From: an actinobacterium SCGC AAA278-I18
GTDB taxonomy: Bacteria > Actinomycetota > Actinomycetes > Nanopelagicales > Nanopelagicaceae
Direction of reading: 5' to 3'
Assembly: GCA_000378865.1 (NCBI GenBank)
Contig: KB900444.1
Coordinates: forward strand, 14,230-64,693
DNA length: 50,464 nucleotides
Shown: positions 29,390 to 37,341 of the stretch, piece after piece
How positions within the stretch are numbered: the stretch's first letter is position 1
How the letters are laid out: every line of letters starts with the position of its first letter
The notes under the pieces: generated by a model
Told to the model about the DNA's origin: nothing
What the model saw: the letters and a program-made list of their open reading frames with translations, nothing else
The model's database searches: none
Translations under genes and position numbers: made by a program

Positions 29390-30002
29390 GATTAGCTCTG
29401 TTTCAATGGGACCACATGATGGTGGTGCTAAAAAGGAGTTTGATCAAGTGCGGGCAGAAAAAGCGGTAACTGAGTTACTTAACGCCTTAGGGGAAGACCC
29501 AAACCGTGATGGTTTAAAAGATACGCCAAAGCGAGTGGCGAAAGCATTAGCAGAAAACTTTGCAGGCCTTTGGCAAAAGCCAGAGGATGTACTTACTACT
29601 ACCTTTGATATTGGTCATAAAGAGCTAGTTATTGTCAGAGAGATAGCGGTTTTTTCGCACTGTGAACATCACCTAACTCCATTTCATGGCGTAGCACATA
29701 TTGGTTATATACCAGGTGAGAGTGGAAGAATTACTGGAATATCAAAACTTGCACGTCTTGTTGATTTATATGCAAGAAGGCCACAGGTACAAGAGCGGTT
29801 AACCTCACAGATCGCCGATGCATTAGTTGAAATCTTGCAACCTGGTGGTGTAATTGTGATTATTGATTGTGAGCATTTATGTATGTCAATGCGAGGAGTA
29901 AGAAAATCTCAAGCCCGTACTACTACAAGTGCGGTGCGCGGCCAATTATTAAACTCTGCAACTAGAGCTGAAGCAATCTCTTTAATTAATCAAACAAGGT
30001 AG
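29382..30002 (+). CDS. folE: GTP cyclohydrolase I
   Basis: First step of folate synthesis: GTP to 7,8-dihydroneopterin triphosphate. The 206 residues carry the zinc/catalytic segments [13 protein letters not shown] and [12 protein letters not shown], plus the family run [24 protein letters not shown]. The N-terminal ~22 residues are a non-conserved extension. It overlaps ftsH and is followed within 6 bp by folP, forming a folE-folP-folB-folK operon. Confidence 0.97.
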   Translation: MSEISSVSMGPHDGGAKKEFDQVRAEKAVTELLNALGEDPNRDGLKDTPKRVAKALAENFAGLWQKPEDVLTTTFDIGHKELVIVREIAVFSHCEHHLTPFHGVAHIGYIPGESGRITGISKLARLVDLYARRPQVQERLTSQIADALVEILQPGGVIVIIDCEHLCMSMRGVRKSQARTTTSAVRGQLLNSATRAEAISLINQTR

Positions 30003-30007
30003 TAAAC

Positions 30008-30805
30008 ATGAGCCGCACAGTTGTAATGGGCATATTAAATGTCACCCCAGATTCATTTGCAGATGGTGGCAAGTATTTATCTAAAGCCGATGCAATTACC
30101 CAAGGCAGAAGATTAATCGCAGAGGGTGCTGACATTATTGATGTTGGTGGTGAATCAACTAGGCCAGGAGCTGAGCGAATTAGTGAGGAAGAGGAGTTAG
30201 CCAGAGTAATTCCAGTGATCACAGAGTTAGTAAAAGATGGCGCAGTAGTAAGTGTTGACACGATGCGATCTGAGGTGGCAAAGGCAGCAATTACAGCAGG
30301 TGCTTTATATGTAAATGATGTTAGTGGTGGATTATCTGACCTAAAGATGGCTGCAGTAATTGCCGCAAACCCTAAGATGCAATACATAGTTATGCATTGG
30401 CGAGGGCACTCAAAAGATATGCAAAAACAAGCAGTTTATGAGGATGTAGTTAAAGAGGTTAAAGATGAGTTAGATAAGCGAGTTACTAACTTATTAACTC
30501 AAGGAGTGCTTGCTGAACAAATTATTTTAGATCCAGGCCTTGGCTTTGCAAAAGAGACAGAACATAATTGGCAAATTCTAAAAAATATTGAACGGTTTCA
30601 ACTATTAGGCTATCCACTTCTAGTAGGTGCATCTAGAAAAAGATTTTTAGGTGAGTTAATAAATGCTAAAGATACTGATAGCCGGGAGGCAGCAACTATT
30701 GCTTTAACAACAGAGCTGGCACGGCTTAAGGTTTGGGGTGTGCGAACTCATGGTGTTAAAGCCCATCAAGATGCGATCTCAGTTATTGAGCGGCTACGCG
30801 AATGA
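30008..30805 (+). CDS. folP: Dihydropteroate synthase
   Basis: Joins p-aminobenzoate to dihydropterin pyrophosphate; the sulfonamide target. TIM-barrel motifs: MGILNVTPDSFADGG near the N-terminus, DVGGESTRPGA, the NDVSGG loop, LDPGLGFAKETEHNWQ and LVGASRKRFLG. At 265 residues it is of standard length. It overlaps folB by 4 bp. Confidence 0.97.
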   Translation: MSRTVVMGILNVTPDSFADGGKYLSKADAITQGRRLIAEGADIIDVGGESTRPGAERISEEEELARVIPVITELVKDGAVVSVDTMRSEVAKAAITAGALYVNDVSGGLSDLKMAAVIAANPKMQYIVMHWRGHSKDMQKQAVYEDVVKEVKDELDKRVTNLLTQGVLAEQIILDPGLGFAKETEHNWQILKNIERFQLLGYPLLVGASRKRFLGELINAKDTDSREAATIALTTELARLKVWGVRTHGVKAHQDAISVIERLRE

Positions 30806-31158
30806 GTGATCTAATAAATATAACCGGTATTACCGCCACTGGCTTTCATGGGGTATTGCCTAAAGAGCGAAGTGATGGGCAAAAATTTATCGTTGATGCT
30901 CAATTAAAGGTTAATCTTAAAAATCTAAAAGATAATTTAGGGAAGACAGTTAATTATGCAGCGGTTGCCGAGCTTATAAATGGGCATATTGTTGGAGATC
31001 CAGTTTTATTAATTGAGACACTGGCCGAAAATATTGCAAAATCTATTTTAAAAGAGTTTAAGCGAGTAGGTCAGGTAACAATTACTGTTCACAAACCACA
31101 AGCACCTATTCCAGTTGCATTTAGTGATGTATCGGTTCAAATTGTGTTCAAGCGATGA
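30802..31158 (+). CDS. folB: Dihydroneopterin aldolase
   Basis: Cleaves dihydroneopterin to hydroxymethyl-dihydropterin and glycolaldehyde. The 118-residue protein has GFHGVLPKERSDGQ, where the pterin-binding site lies, the VNYAAVAELI stretch, a LIETLAENIA helix, and VHKPQAPIPVAF with the catalytic Lys. It overlaps its neighbours on both sides by 4 bp (ATGA), so translation is probably coupled. Confidence 0.95.
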   Translation: MSDLINITGITATGFHGVLPKERSDGQKFIVDAQLKVNLKNLKDNLGKTVNYAAVAELINGHIVGDPVLLIETLAENIAKSILKEFKRVGQVTITVHKPQAPIPVAFSDVSVQIVFKR

Positions 31159-31610
31159 AGGCGGTTATCTCACTTGGTTCAAATCTAGAAAACCGAAGGC
31201 TTAATTTAGATATTGCGGTAACAGAGTTAGCAAAGATACTCTCTGGATTAATAGTTTCACCCTATATAGAAACTGAACCGGTAGGTGGGCCTAAGCAGGA
31301 TGATTTTCTAAATGCGGTTGCAATTGGTGAGTGTGAGTTAGAAGCTAATGATCTACTTAAAAAGTTATTAGCGATTGAGGATCAAATTGGCAGGGTAAGA
31401 GATGTGAAGTGGGGACCGCGACTTATTGATTTAGATTTAATTGTTTACGGTGATCAAGTGATTGATTCACCTATTCTTAAATTGCCTCATCCACTGGCAA
31501 AATCAAGAGAGTTTGTTTTAGCGCCCTGGTTTGCTATTGACCCTCAGGCAGTAATTCCAGGTGTGGGTGAGATTAAAACCCTTTTGGCATCTATCACTAG
31601 TAGTAGTTAA
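31155..31610 (+). CDS. folK: 2-amino-4-hydroxy-6-hydroxymethyldihydropteridine pyrophosphokinase
   Basis: Adds pyrophosphate from ATP to hydroxymethyl-dihydropterin, feeding FolP. Signature features in 151 residues: SLGSNLENRR at the start, ETEPVGGPKQDDFLNA, and WGPRLIDLDLIVYGD with the metal-binding Asp pair, then LPHPLAKSREFVLAPW. Last gene of the folate set; panC follows 39 bp later. Confidence 0.95.
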   Translation: MKAVISLGSNLENRRLNLDIAVTELAKILSGLIVSPYIETEPVGGPKQDDFLNAVAIGECELEANDLLKKLLAIEDQIGRVRDVKWGPRLIDLDLIVYGDQVIDSPILKLPHPLAKSREFVLAPWFAIDPQAVIPGVGEIKTLLASITSSS

Positions 31611-31649
31611 ACTTATGACCTAGCCCGGTACCCGGAAAGGACTGGAGCA

Positions 31650-32438
31650 ATGATTGACCTACTTAAATCTGTTGATGATTTAGCGCGCCAAAAATACGAT
31701 GTGCTAGTCCCAACAATGGGCGCACTTCATGCTGGCCATCAATCATTAATTAAGTTAGCCAAATCAAAAAGTGAGAACGTATTAGTTAGTATTTTTGTTA
31801 ATCCACTTCAATTTGAGAATAAAGATGATTTAATAAATTATCCAAAGAGTTTAGAGAAGGATCTAGAGTTAGCTAAGGCCGCAGGTGCAACCGCTGTCTT
31901 TGCACCAAGTGAGTCTGTCATTTATCCCGGCAATATTGAAAAGATTTCTGCTGGCCCAATTGGGGAGTTATATGAAGGAGCTGCAAGGCCGGGCCACTTT
32001 TCTGGCGTACTAACAGTTGTTAAGCGGTTATTTGATTTAGTAAAGCCAAAAGTAGCAGTCTTTGGTGAGAAAGATTTTCAACAATTATTTCTAATTAAGC
32101 AGATGGTTAAACAGTTATCCCTACCAATTGAAATAATTTCTGCCCCAACAATTCGTGATTTAGATCAAGTTGCCGTCTCATCTAGAAACATTAAATTAAA
32201 TGAGAGTGAACGAAACACCTCTCTAGTAATTCCCCAGGCATTAAAAATGGCGACAGTTGAACAGATGAAAAAATTGTTAGCAACTGAGAGCGGATTTAAA
32301 GTTGATTATCTTGAGGTAATTGATGAGAGAACATTTATGCCAGCTGCTGCCGATACTATAAATAAGCGGGTAATTATTGCCGGTTGGGTAAATCAGGTGA
32401 GGTTGCTCGACAATATGCGCATGGGTGTGAATAAATGA
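31650..32438 (+). CDS. panC: Pantothenate synthetase
   Basis: Joins pantoate and beta-alanine with ATP to form pantothenate, the CoA precursor. The 262 residues show VPTMGALHAGHQSLI with the HxGH ATP site, VSIFVNPLQF, GPIGELYEGAARPGHFSGVLTVVKRL and FGEKDFQQLFLI with the KDxQQ motif, and VAVSSRN for KMSKS-like ATP binding. GGAG lies upstream of the ATG. It overlaps nadB by 4 bp. panD, usually next to panC in actinobacteria, is not here. Confidence 0.96.
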   Translation: MIDLLKSVDDLARQKYDVLVPTMGALHAGHQSLIKLAKSKSENVLVSIFVNPLQFENKDDLINYPKSLEKDLELAKAAGATAVFAPSESVIYPGNIEKISAGPIGELYEGAARPGHFSGVLTVVKRLFDLVKPKVAVFGEKDFQQLFLIKQMVKQLSLPIEIISAPTIRDLDQVAVSSRNIKLNESERNTSLVIPQALKMATVEQMKKLLATESGFKVDYLEVIDERTFMPAAADTINKRVIIAGWVNQVRLLDNMRMGVNK

Positions 32439-34039
32439 AACTATTGACTGGCATGCCCGGATGGAGCACAAGCGCTGATGTAATTGTGATTGGTTCTGGA
32501 GTTGCCGGGCTTACTACTGCATTAAATTTAAGATCACATAACTTATCTGTCTTATTAGTTACTAAAGCAAGAATTGATGAGGGCTCAACTAAGTGGGCGC
32601 AAGGTGGTATTGCAGCAGCCTTAGGACCAGGAGATACACCTGATCAACATAAGAAAGACACCTTGGCGGCAGGTGCTGGTTTATGTGACATAAAAGCTGT
32701 TGATGTTTTAGTTTCAGAAGGACCTGAAGCGGTCAGAAAATTAATTGCGCAAGGAGCGGTCTTTGATAAATCAGAGACTGGTGAGATTGCATTAACCCGT
32801 GAAGGTGGACATCTGCGCAATCGAATACTTCATGCTGGCGGTGATGCCACCGGAGCTGAAGTTTCTAGAGCATTACTAGCTGCTGTTAAAGAGGACTCAG
32901 GAATTGAAATTATTGAACACGCTCTTGCAATAGATGCGTTAAAGAGTGCAAGTGGTCGAGTCTGTGGTGTAACACTGCATGTAATTGGCGCAGGTAGTAG
33001 AGATGGTGTTGGCCGAGCAGTTGCTAAAGCGGTAGTTGTAGCAACTGGTGGTCTTGGTCAGGTTTACTCACAAACTACTAACCCAGCTGTCTCAACTGGT
33101 GATGGAGTTGCACTGGCATTACGTGCTGGCGCAAAGGTAGCTGATGTTGAGTTTGTGCAATTTCACCCAACTGTATTATGGCGAGATTTAGCAAACAGAG
33201 GCCAGCAACCATTAATTAGTGAAGCAGTACGCGGTGAGGGCGCAATTTTATTAAATCATAAAAATGAACAATTTATGGTTGGTAAACATCCACAAGCAGA
33301 TTTAGCACCAAGAGATGTTGTGGCAAAGGAAATATTTAATCAGATGCAATTAAGTGGTCAACCACATGTTTGGTTAGATGCAACAAAAATAAATGATTTT
33401 ACTAATAGATTTCCCACAATATATGCCTCCTGTATTGCAAACGGAATAGATCCAACTAAAGAAAAGATTCCAGTATCTCCCGCCTCACACTATGCATCAG
33501 GGGGTGTATTAGTTGATTTGGATGGCCAATCATCTGTACCAGGTCTTTATATATGTGGTGAATCAGCTTGCACAGGCGCTCATGGTGCAAATCGACTTGC
33601 TTCAAACTCATTACTTGAAGGATTAGTTTTTGGTGCACGAATTGCAGATGCATTAGCTAAACAATTGCCAGCTCAGGAAGAGATAGTAGAAGACAAGAGA
33701 GCAATCTTGCTGGATCCTAAAATACTTTTACCCCTGCAAATTGCAATGAGTGAAGGTGCAGGTGTGATGAGATCTGAAAGCTCATTACGCAAGACAATGC
33801 AAACTTTGCAAGAGTTATCAAAGTTAGTAAGTAAAGAGCCAAGAATTGAGGCGTGGGAGGCATCTAACCTGCACCTTCTTGCAACTGCAATTGTGAAATC
33901 TGCTCTGCTTAGAACTGAGTCCCGTGGCTCACATTGGCGAAGTGATTACCCACAATCTTCCGATAGGTGGTTAAGTAGAGTTATTGAAAGTATTGATAAA
34001 GATGGCACATGGCATAGTGATGTGGAGGTGATTAAATGA
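32435..34039 (+). CDS. nadB: L-aspartate oxidase
   Basis: FAD enzyme oxidising L-aspartate to iminoaspartate, the first step of de novo NAD synthesis. The N-terminus has the dinucleotide motif GSGVAGLTTA. Other family marks: STKWAQGGIAAAL, GGHLRNRILHAGGDATG, VQFHPTVL, and SPASHYASGGVLVDLDG followed by GESACTGAHGANRLASNSLLEGLVFG. At 534 residues the length is normal. It overlaps panC and nadC by 4 bp each. nadA (quinolinate synthase), usually adjacent, is not in the window. Confidence 0.96.
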   Translation: MKLLTGMPGWSTSADVIVIGSGVAGLTTALNLRSHNLSVLLVTKARIDEGSTKWAQGGIAAALGPGDTPDQHKKDTLAAGAGLCDIKAVDVLVSEGPEAVRKLIAQGAVFDKSETGEIALTREGGHLRNRILHAGGDATGAEVSRALLAAVKEDSGIEIIEHALAIDALKSASGRVCGVTLHVIGAGSRDGVGRAVAKAVVVATGGLGQVYSQTTNPAVSTGDGVALALRAGAKVADVEFVQFHPTVLWRDLANRGQQPLISEAVRGEGAILLNHKNEQFMVGKHPQADLAPRDVVAKEIFNQMQLSGQPHVWLDATKINDFTNRFPTIYASCIANGIDPTKEKIPVSPASHYASGGVLVDLDGQSSVPGLYICGESACTGAHGANRLASNSLLEGLVFGARIADALAKQLPAQEEIVEDKRAILLDPKILLPLQIAMSEGAGVMRSESSLRKTMQTLQELSKLVSKEPRIEAWEASNLHLLATAIVKSALLRTESRGSHWRSDYPQSSDRWLSRVIESIDKDGTWHSDVEVIK

Positions 34040-34908
34040 ATTTACTACGTGATAATTTAAAAACTTTAGGTCTGTCATCAAATCACATATTTCAGCAGAT
34101 TAAAGATACCATCGGTGAAGATCTAGCAGGGGGTGAGGACATTACCTCTGTTGCCACAATTGCTGATTCACAGGTTATAAGTGCTGATTTTGTTGCCCGC
34201 TCAACTGGAGTTGTTAGTGGGTTGCATGTAGCAGCTGCAGTACTTGAGTACTGCGGAGTTAATCATTATGAGGTCCTAGTCGATGAGGGCGCTAAGGTTT
34301 CAGCTGGCAAGGTGTTAATTACTGCTCAAGGAAATACAAGAAAATTATTATTAGCAGAACGAACTGCGCTTAACTTTCTATCCCATTTAAGCGGTATTTC
34401 AACCCTTACTAGCCAATGGGTTGCAGCTGTTGCTGGTACAAAGTGTGAAATTAGAGATACCCGTAAGACCACGCCAGGACTTCGCCAGTTAGAAAAGTTT
34501 GCAGTTCGCATGGGAGGTGGGACAAACCACCGGGTATCACTATCGGAGGCTGCTCTTATTAAAGATAACCACATTGTGGCAGCTGGCAGTATTACTGCAG
34601 CATTTAAGTTGATTAAAGAGAAGTATCCAAACAAATCAGTTGAGATTGAAATAGATTCAATTAATCAGTTAGCCGAAGTAATCTCACTCAAACCAGATTT
34701 GATTTTATTAGACAATATGAGTGTTGAGCAGTGCAAAGAGGCTGTTTTAAAAACTGCCGGATCGGTAAAACTTGAAGCCTCTGGTGGGCTAGTGATTAGT
34801 AATGCAAAGGCTTATGCAGATACTGGAGTTAATTACCTAGCAGTTGGCGCGCTAACTCATGCTGCTCCAGCTTTTGATATTGGCCTAGATTTTAGAAAGG
34901 GAAAGTAA
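34036..34908 (+). CDS. nadC: Nicotinate-nucleotide pyrophosphorylase (quinolinate phosphoribosyltransferase)
   Basis: Converts quinolinate and PRPP to nicotinate mononucleotide in NAD synthesis. The 290 residues include EDLAGGEDITS, LLAERTALNFLSHLSGISTLT, DTRKTTPGLRQLEKFAVRMGGG with the Arg/Lys substrate pocket, ALIKDNH, and EIDSINQL with the end EASGGL. Its stop overlaps the next ATG by one base. The last 56 bases are repeated in inverted form at the window end (see the 95-bp repeat). In the minus-strand copy they precede intact coaX, which indicates that nadC-coaX is the native order. Confidence 0.96.
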   Translation: MNLLRDNLKTLGLSSNHIFQQIKDTIGEDLAGGEDITSVATIADSQVISADFVARSTGVVSGLHVAAAVLEYCGVNHYEVLVDEGAKVSAGKVLITAQGNTRKLLLAERTALNFLSHLSGISTLTSQWVAAVAGTKCEIRDTRKTTPGLRQLEKFAVRMGGGTNHRVSLSEAALIKDNHIVAAGSITAAFKLIKEKYPNKSVEIEIDSINQLAEVISLKPDLILLDNMSVEQCKEAVLKTAGSVKLEASGGLVISNAKAYADTGVNYLAVGALTHAAPAFDIGLDFRKGK

Positions 34909-34947
34909 TGTTACTTGCAATAGATGTTGGTAATACCAATACCGTAC
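34853..34947 (+). repeat. 95-bp inverted repeat, internal copy (nadC end + coaX start)
   Basis: Identical over 95 bases to the reverse complement of 50370-50464. It spans the last 56 bases of nadC and the first 13 codons of coaX. Identity stops at 34947 (next base C here, T in the other copy). The other copy ends exactly at the window edge. Confidence 0.97.
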
Positions 34948-35339
34948 CGGCATTAGCTAAGTTAGATATTGATGTTAGATCTTTTACCATGCTAGAACTT
35001 AATAGAATTGATAAAGCAATTAGATCTTTGACAAGTGATGTCGCAATTGTTGAGGTAAAGGGTGGAATTAATCGCCCACCACTTGAACTTGCTAATACTA
35101 AAGAGCTTTATGAAAAATTAGAAAAAGTGGCAGCAGATTTAGGACTTGCCCCTATCGGGCAAGCAAGTGTTGGCGGTGCTAGTGATGGAAATCTGGCAGC
35201 AGCAGCTGGCGCTAAAGTATTAGATGGTTTAGGTGCCGTAGGAATGGGTGCACATGCACCAGGGGAATCAATAAAAATATCAACAGTTGAGCCAAGAATT
35301 AAATTAACCACCGCTTTTATTAACGAGTTACTTAAATGA
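34908..35339 (+). CDS. Hybrid ORF: coaX start joined to C-terminal fragment of an M20-family peptidase
   Basis: The first 13 residues (MLLAIDVGNTNTV) equal the start of the CoaX at 49636-50409. From residue 14 the sequence is unrelated to CoaX and matches the end of M20 metallopeptidases of the glutamate-carboxypeptidase type: LDIDVRSF, then EVKGGINRPP, GGASDGNLAAAAGAKVLDGLGAVG and GAHAPGE with the last metal-ligand His. The N-terminal zinc-binding half is absent, so neither enzyme would work. The junction lies at 34947/34948. The M20 part is probably the true 3' end of a gene whose start lies elsewhere; it overlaps the XPB-type helicase by 4 bp as a real operon partner would. As written it should be treated as an artefact or a rearrangement scar, not a gene fusion. 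Confidence 0.85.
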   Translation: MLLAIDVGNTNTVPALAKLDIDVRSFTMLELNRIDKAIRSLTSDVAIVEVKGGINRPPLELANTKELYEKLEKVAADLGLAPIGQASVGGASDGNLAAAAGAKVLDGLGAVGMGAHAPGESIKISTVEPRIKLTTAFINELLK

Positions 35340-36982
35340 GTGATGGACCATTAATTGTTCAAAGTGATAAAACACTTCTTCTAGATATAGACCACATCCT
35401 TTCGGATGAATGCCGCAGAGCGATTGCTGCATTTGCTGAGTTAGAAAAATCACCAGAACATATTCATACCTACCGCCTGACTCCACTTGGACTTTGGAAT
35501 GCAAGGGCTGCTGGACATGACGCTGAGCAGGTTGTTGATGTATTACTTAAGTATTCAAGATATGCGGTCCCACACTCTTTATTAGTTGATATTGCAGAGA
35601 CCATGTCTCGTTACGGAAGATTGCGTCTTGAAGCCCACCCAGTGCATGGTTTGATTTTGGTATCAAATGATCCAGCTGTATTAAAGGAGGTAACCCGGGG
35701 CAAAAAAGTTGCACCAATGCTTGGACTGCAATTAGATCCAGAGACAATTGTGGTTCACCCAGGTCAACGTGGTTTCTTAAAGCAAGCACTCCTTAAATTA
35801 GGGTGGCCCGCTGAGGATTTTGCAGGCTATGTTGATGGTGAGCACCATGAGATTTCATTAAAACAAGAGGGTTGGAAGATTCGTAAGTATCAAGAGTTGG
35901 CAGCTGAAGGTTTCTGGCATGGTGGATCTGGTGTAGTTGTACTGCCATGTGGTGCTGGTAAAACAATAGTTGGCGCAGCAGCTATGGCACATGCCAAAGC
36001 AACTACCTTAATTTTAGTCACTAATACTGTGGCAGCAAGGCAATGGCGAGATGAATTACTTCGCCGAACTGATTTAAATGAGGATGATATTGGTGAATAC
36101 AGCGGGGCTAAAAAAGAGATACGCCCGGTAACAATTGCAACGTATCAAGTAATGACAACTCGTAAAAAAGGTCTTTATGCCCATCTTGATTTATTTGATG
36201 CAATTGATTGGGGATTAATTATTTATGATGAGGTGCATTTACTGCCCGCACCGATCTTTAGATTTACCGCTGATATTCAATCTCGTCGCAGGTTAGGACT
36301 TACTGCAACATTGGTTCGAGAAGATGGCATGGAGGGTGAGGTCTTCTCATTAATTGGTCCAAAGAGATTTGATGTACCGTGGAAAGAGATTGAAGCACAA
36401 GGCTATATTGCACCAGCAGATTGTGTTGAGGTAAGAATTACCTTAACTGATGAAGAGCGTCTTAATTACGCAACAGCTGAGCAGGAAGATCGTTATCGAT
36501 TTTGTGCCACCTCACAAACTAAAAAAGCAGTAGCAATTGCATTAGCAAAAAAACATATAAATGATCAAGTTTTAGTAATTGGTCAATACATTGATCAATT
36601 AGATCAATTATCAGAAGCTTTAGGTGTGCCAGTAATTAAAGGTGATACGCCAATTAAAGAACGAGAGCGACTATATGCACTCTTTCGTAGTGGTGAGATT
36701 AAATGCTTAGTAGTTTCAAAGGTTGCTAACTTCTCAATTGATCTTCCGGAGGCAACGATTGCAATTCAGGTCTCTGGCACATTTGGTTCCCGGCAAGAAG
36801 AGGCACAACGACTTGGTCGAATTCTTCGGCCAAAGGCAGATGGGCGTAGTGCACGTTTTTATTCATTAGTTGCCCGTGACACTATCGACCAAGATTTTGC
36901 TCAAAATCGGCAACGCTTTTTAGCTGAGCAGGGTTACGCCTACCGGATCATTGATGCTGATGAGGTCATAAATAAAATCTAA
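35336..36982 (+). CDS. XPB/Rad25-type DNA repair helicase
   Basis: A superfamily 2 3'-5' DNA helicase like archaeal and mycobacterial XPB, linked to DNA repair. The N-terminal ~190 residues form the XPB-specific damage-recognition-like domain. Motif I is PCGAGKT (about 204-210), motif II DEVH (about 298-301), motif III LTATLVREDG, which includes the XPB-typical RED. Motif VI is EEAQRLGRILRPK. At 548 residues its length matches actinobacterial XPB. The start overlaps the M20 fragment stop, so the two were probably co-transcribed in the native locus. Its convergent neighbour is a glutaredoxin, with a 4-bp overlap. Confidence 0.93.
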   Translation: MSDGPLIVQSDKTLLLDIDHILSDECRRAIAAFAELEKSPEHIHTYRLTPLGLWNARAAGHDAEQVVDVLLKYSRYAVPHSLLVDIAETMSRYGRLRLEAHPVHGLILVSNDPAVLKEVTRGKKVAPMLGLQLDPETIVVHPGQRGFLKQALLKLGWPAEDFAGYVDGEHHEISLKQEGWKIRKYQELAAEGFWHGGSGVVVLPCGAGKTIVGAAAMAHAKATTLILVTNTVAARQWRDELLRRTDLNEDDIGEYSGAKKEIRPVTIATYQVMTTRKKGLYAHLDLFDAIDWGLIIYDEVHLLPAPIFRFTADIQSRRRLGLTATLVREDGMEGEVFSLIGPKRFDVPWKEIEAQGYIAPADCVEVRITLTDEERLNYATAEQEDRYRFCATSQTKKAVAIALAKKHINDQVLVIGQYIDQLDQLSEALGVPVIKGDTPIKERERLYALFRSGEIKCLVVSKVANFSIDLPEATIAIQVSGTFGSRQEEAQRLGRILRPKADGRSARFYSLVARDTIDQDFAQNRQRFLAEQGYAYRIIDADEVINKI

Positions 36983-37215
36983 GATTTAATTGCTTTAGTG
37001 AATCTTTCTAGATCTACCCGCCAATAATCATGAACCTTATTATCTATTAAAATAACTGGCACCTGCTCGCCATACTCTTTCTCTAAATCCTCGTTGATAT
37101 CAATTAACTTAATTTCAAGATTAAAACCTAGATCATCTTTAACTGATTTAATATGGTCAATCGCAATCTCACATAGGTGACACCCGGTGCGAGAATAAAC
37201 CAGTACCTCTTTCAT
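36979..37215 (-). CDS. Glutaredoxin-family small thiol protein
   Basis: A 78-residue thioredoxin-fold protein with an N-terminal CxxC (VYSRTGCHLCEIA, Cys12 and Cys15) and a cis-Pro region VPVILID. It fits the DUF836/glutaredoxin-like group found near hemA/rex in actinobacteria. Role: thiol-disulfide exchange, partner unknown. AGGGG precedes the ATG by 7 bases. The last 4 bp overlap the helicase gene on the other strand. Confidence 0.85.
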   Translation of the reverse strand: MKEVLVYSRTGCHLCEIAIDHIKSVKDDLGFNLEIKLIDINEDLEKEYGEQVPVILIDNKVHDYWRVDLERFTKAIKS

Positions 37216-37328
37216 TAATGGCCCCTAGAACTAATGAGAAGGGGGAGGCATAACAAAGAGAGTATGTAATTTTGCTGAATTGTTGCTGATAACTTCAGAT
37301 CTGGCACTACCCCATCATCTCAGACTGT

Positions 37329-37334
37329 TAGCCT
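37329..37334 (+). promoter_or_regulatory. Candidate leaderless -10 of the secreted protease
   Basis: TAGCCT followed by seven bases and the GTG at 37342. No Shine-Dalgarno is present. Confidence 0.4.
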
Positions 37335-37341
37335 TTAGCCC

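Noticed and set aside
29986-30387. 133-residue minus-strand ORF over folP
   Set aside because: folP is unambiguous on the plus strand and the antisense frame has no family features.
34908-35339. A true gene fusion of pantothenate kinase and peptidase, or a second coaX copy
   Set aside because: Only 13 CoaX residues are present and no active half of either enzyme remains. The switch coincides with the end of a perfect inverted repeat.
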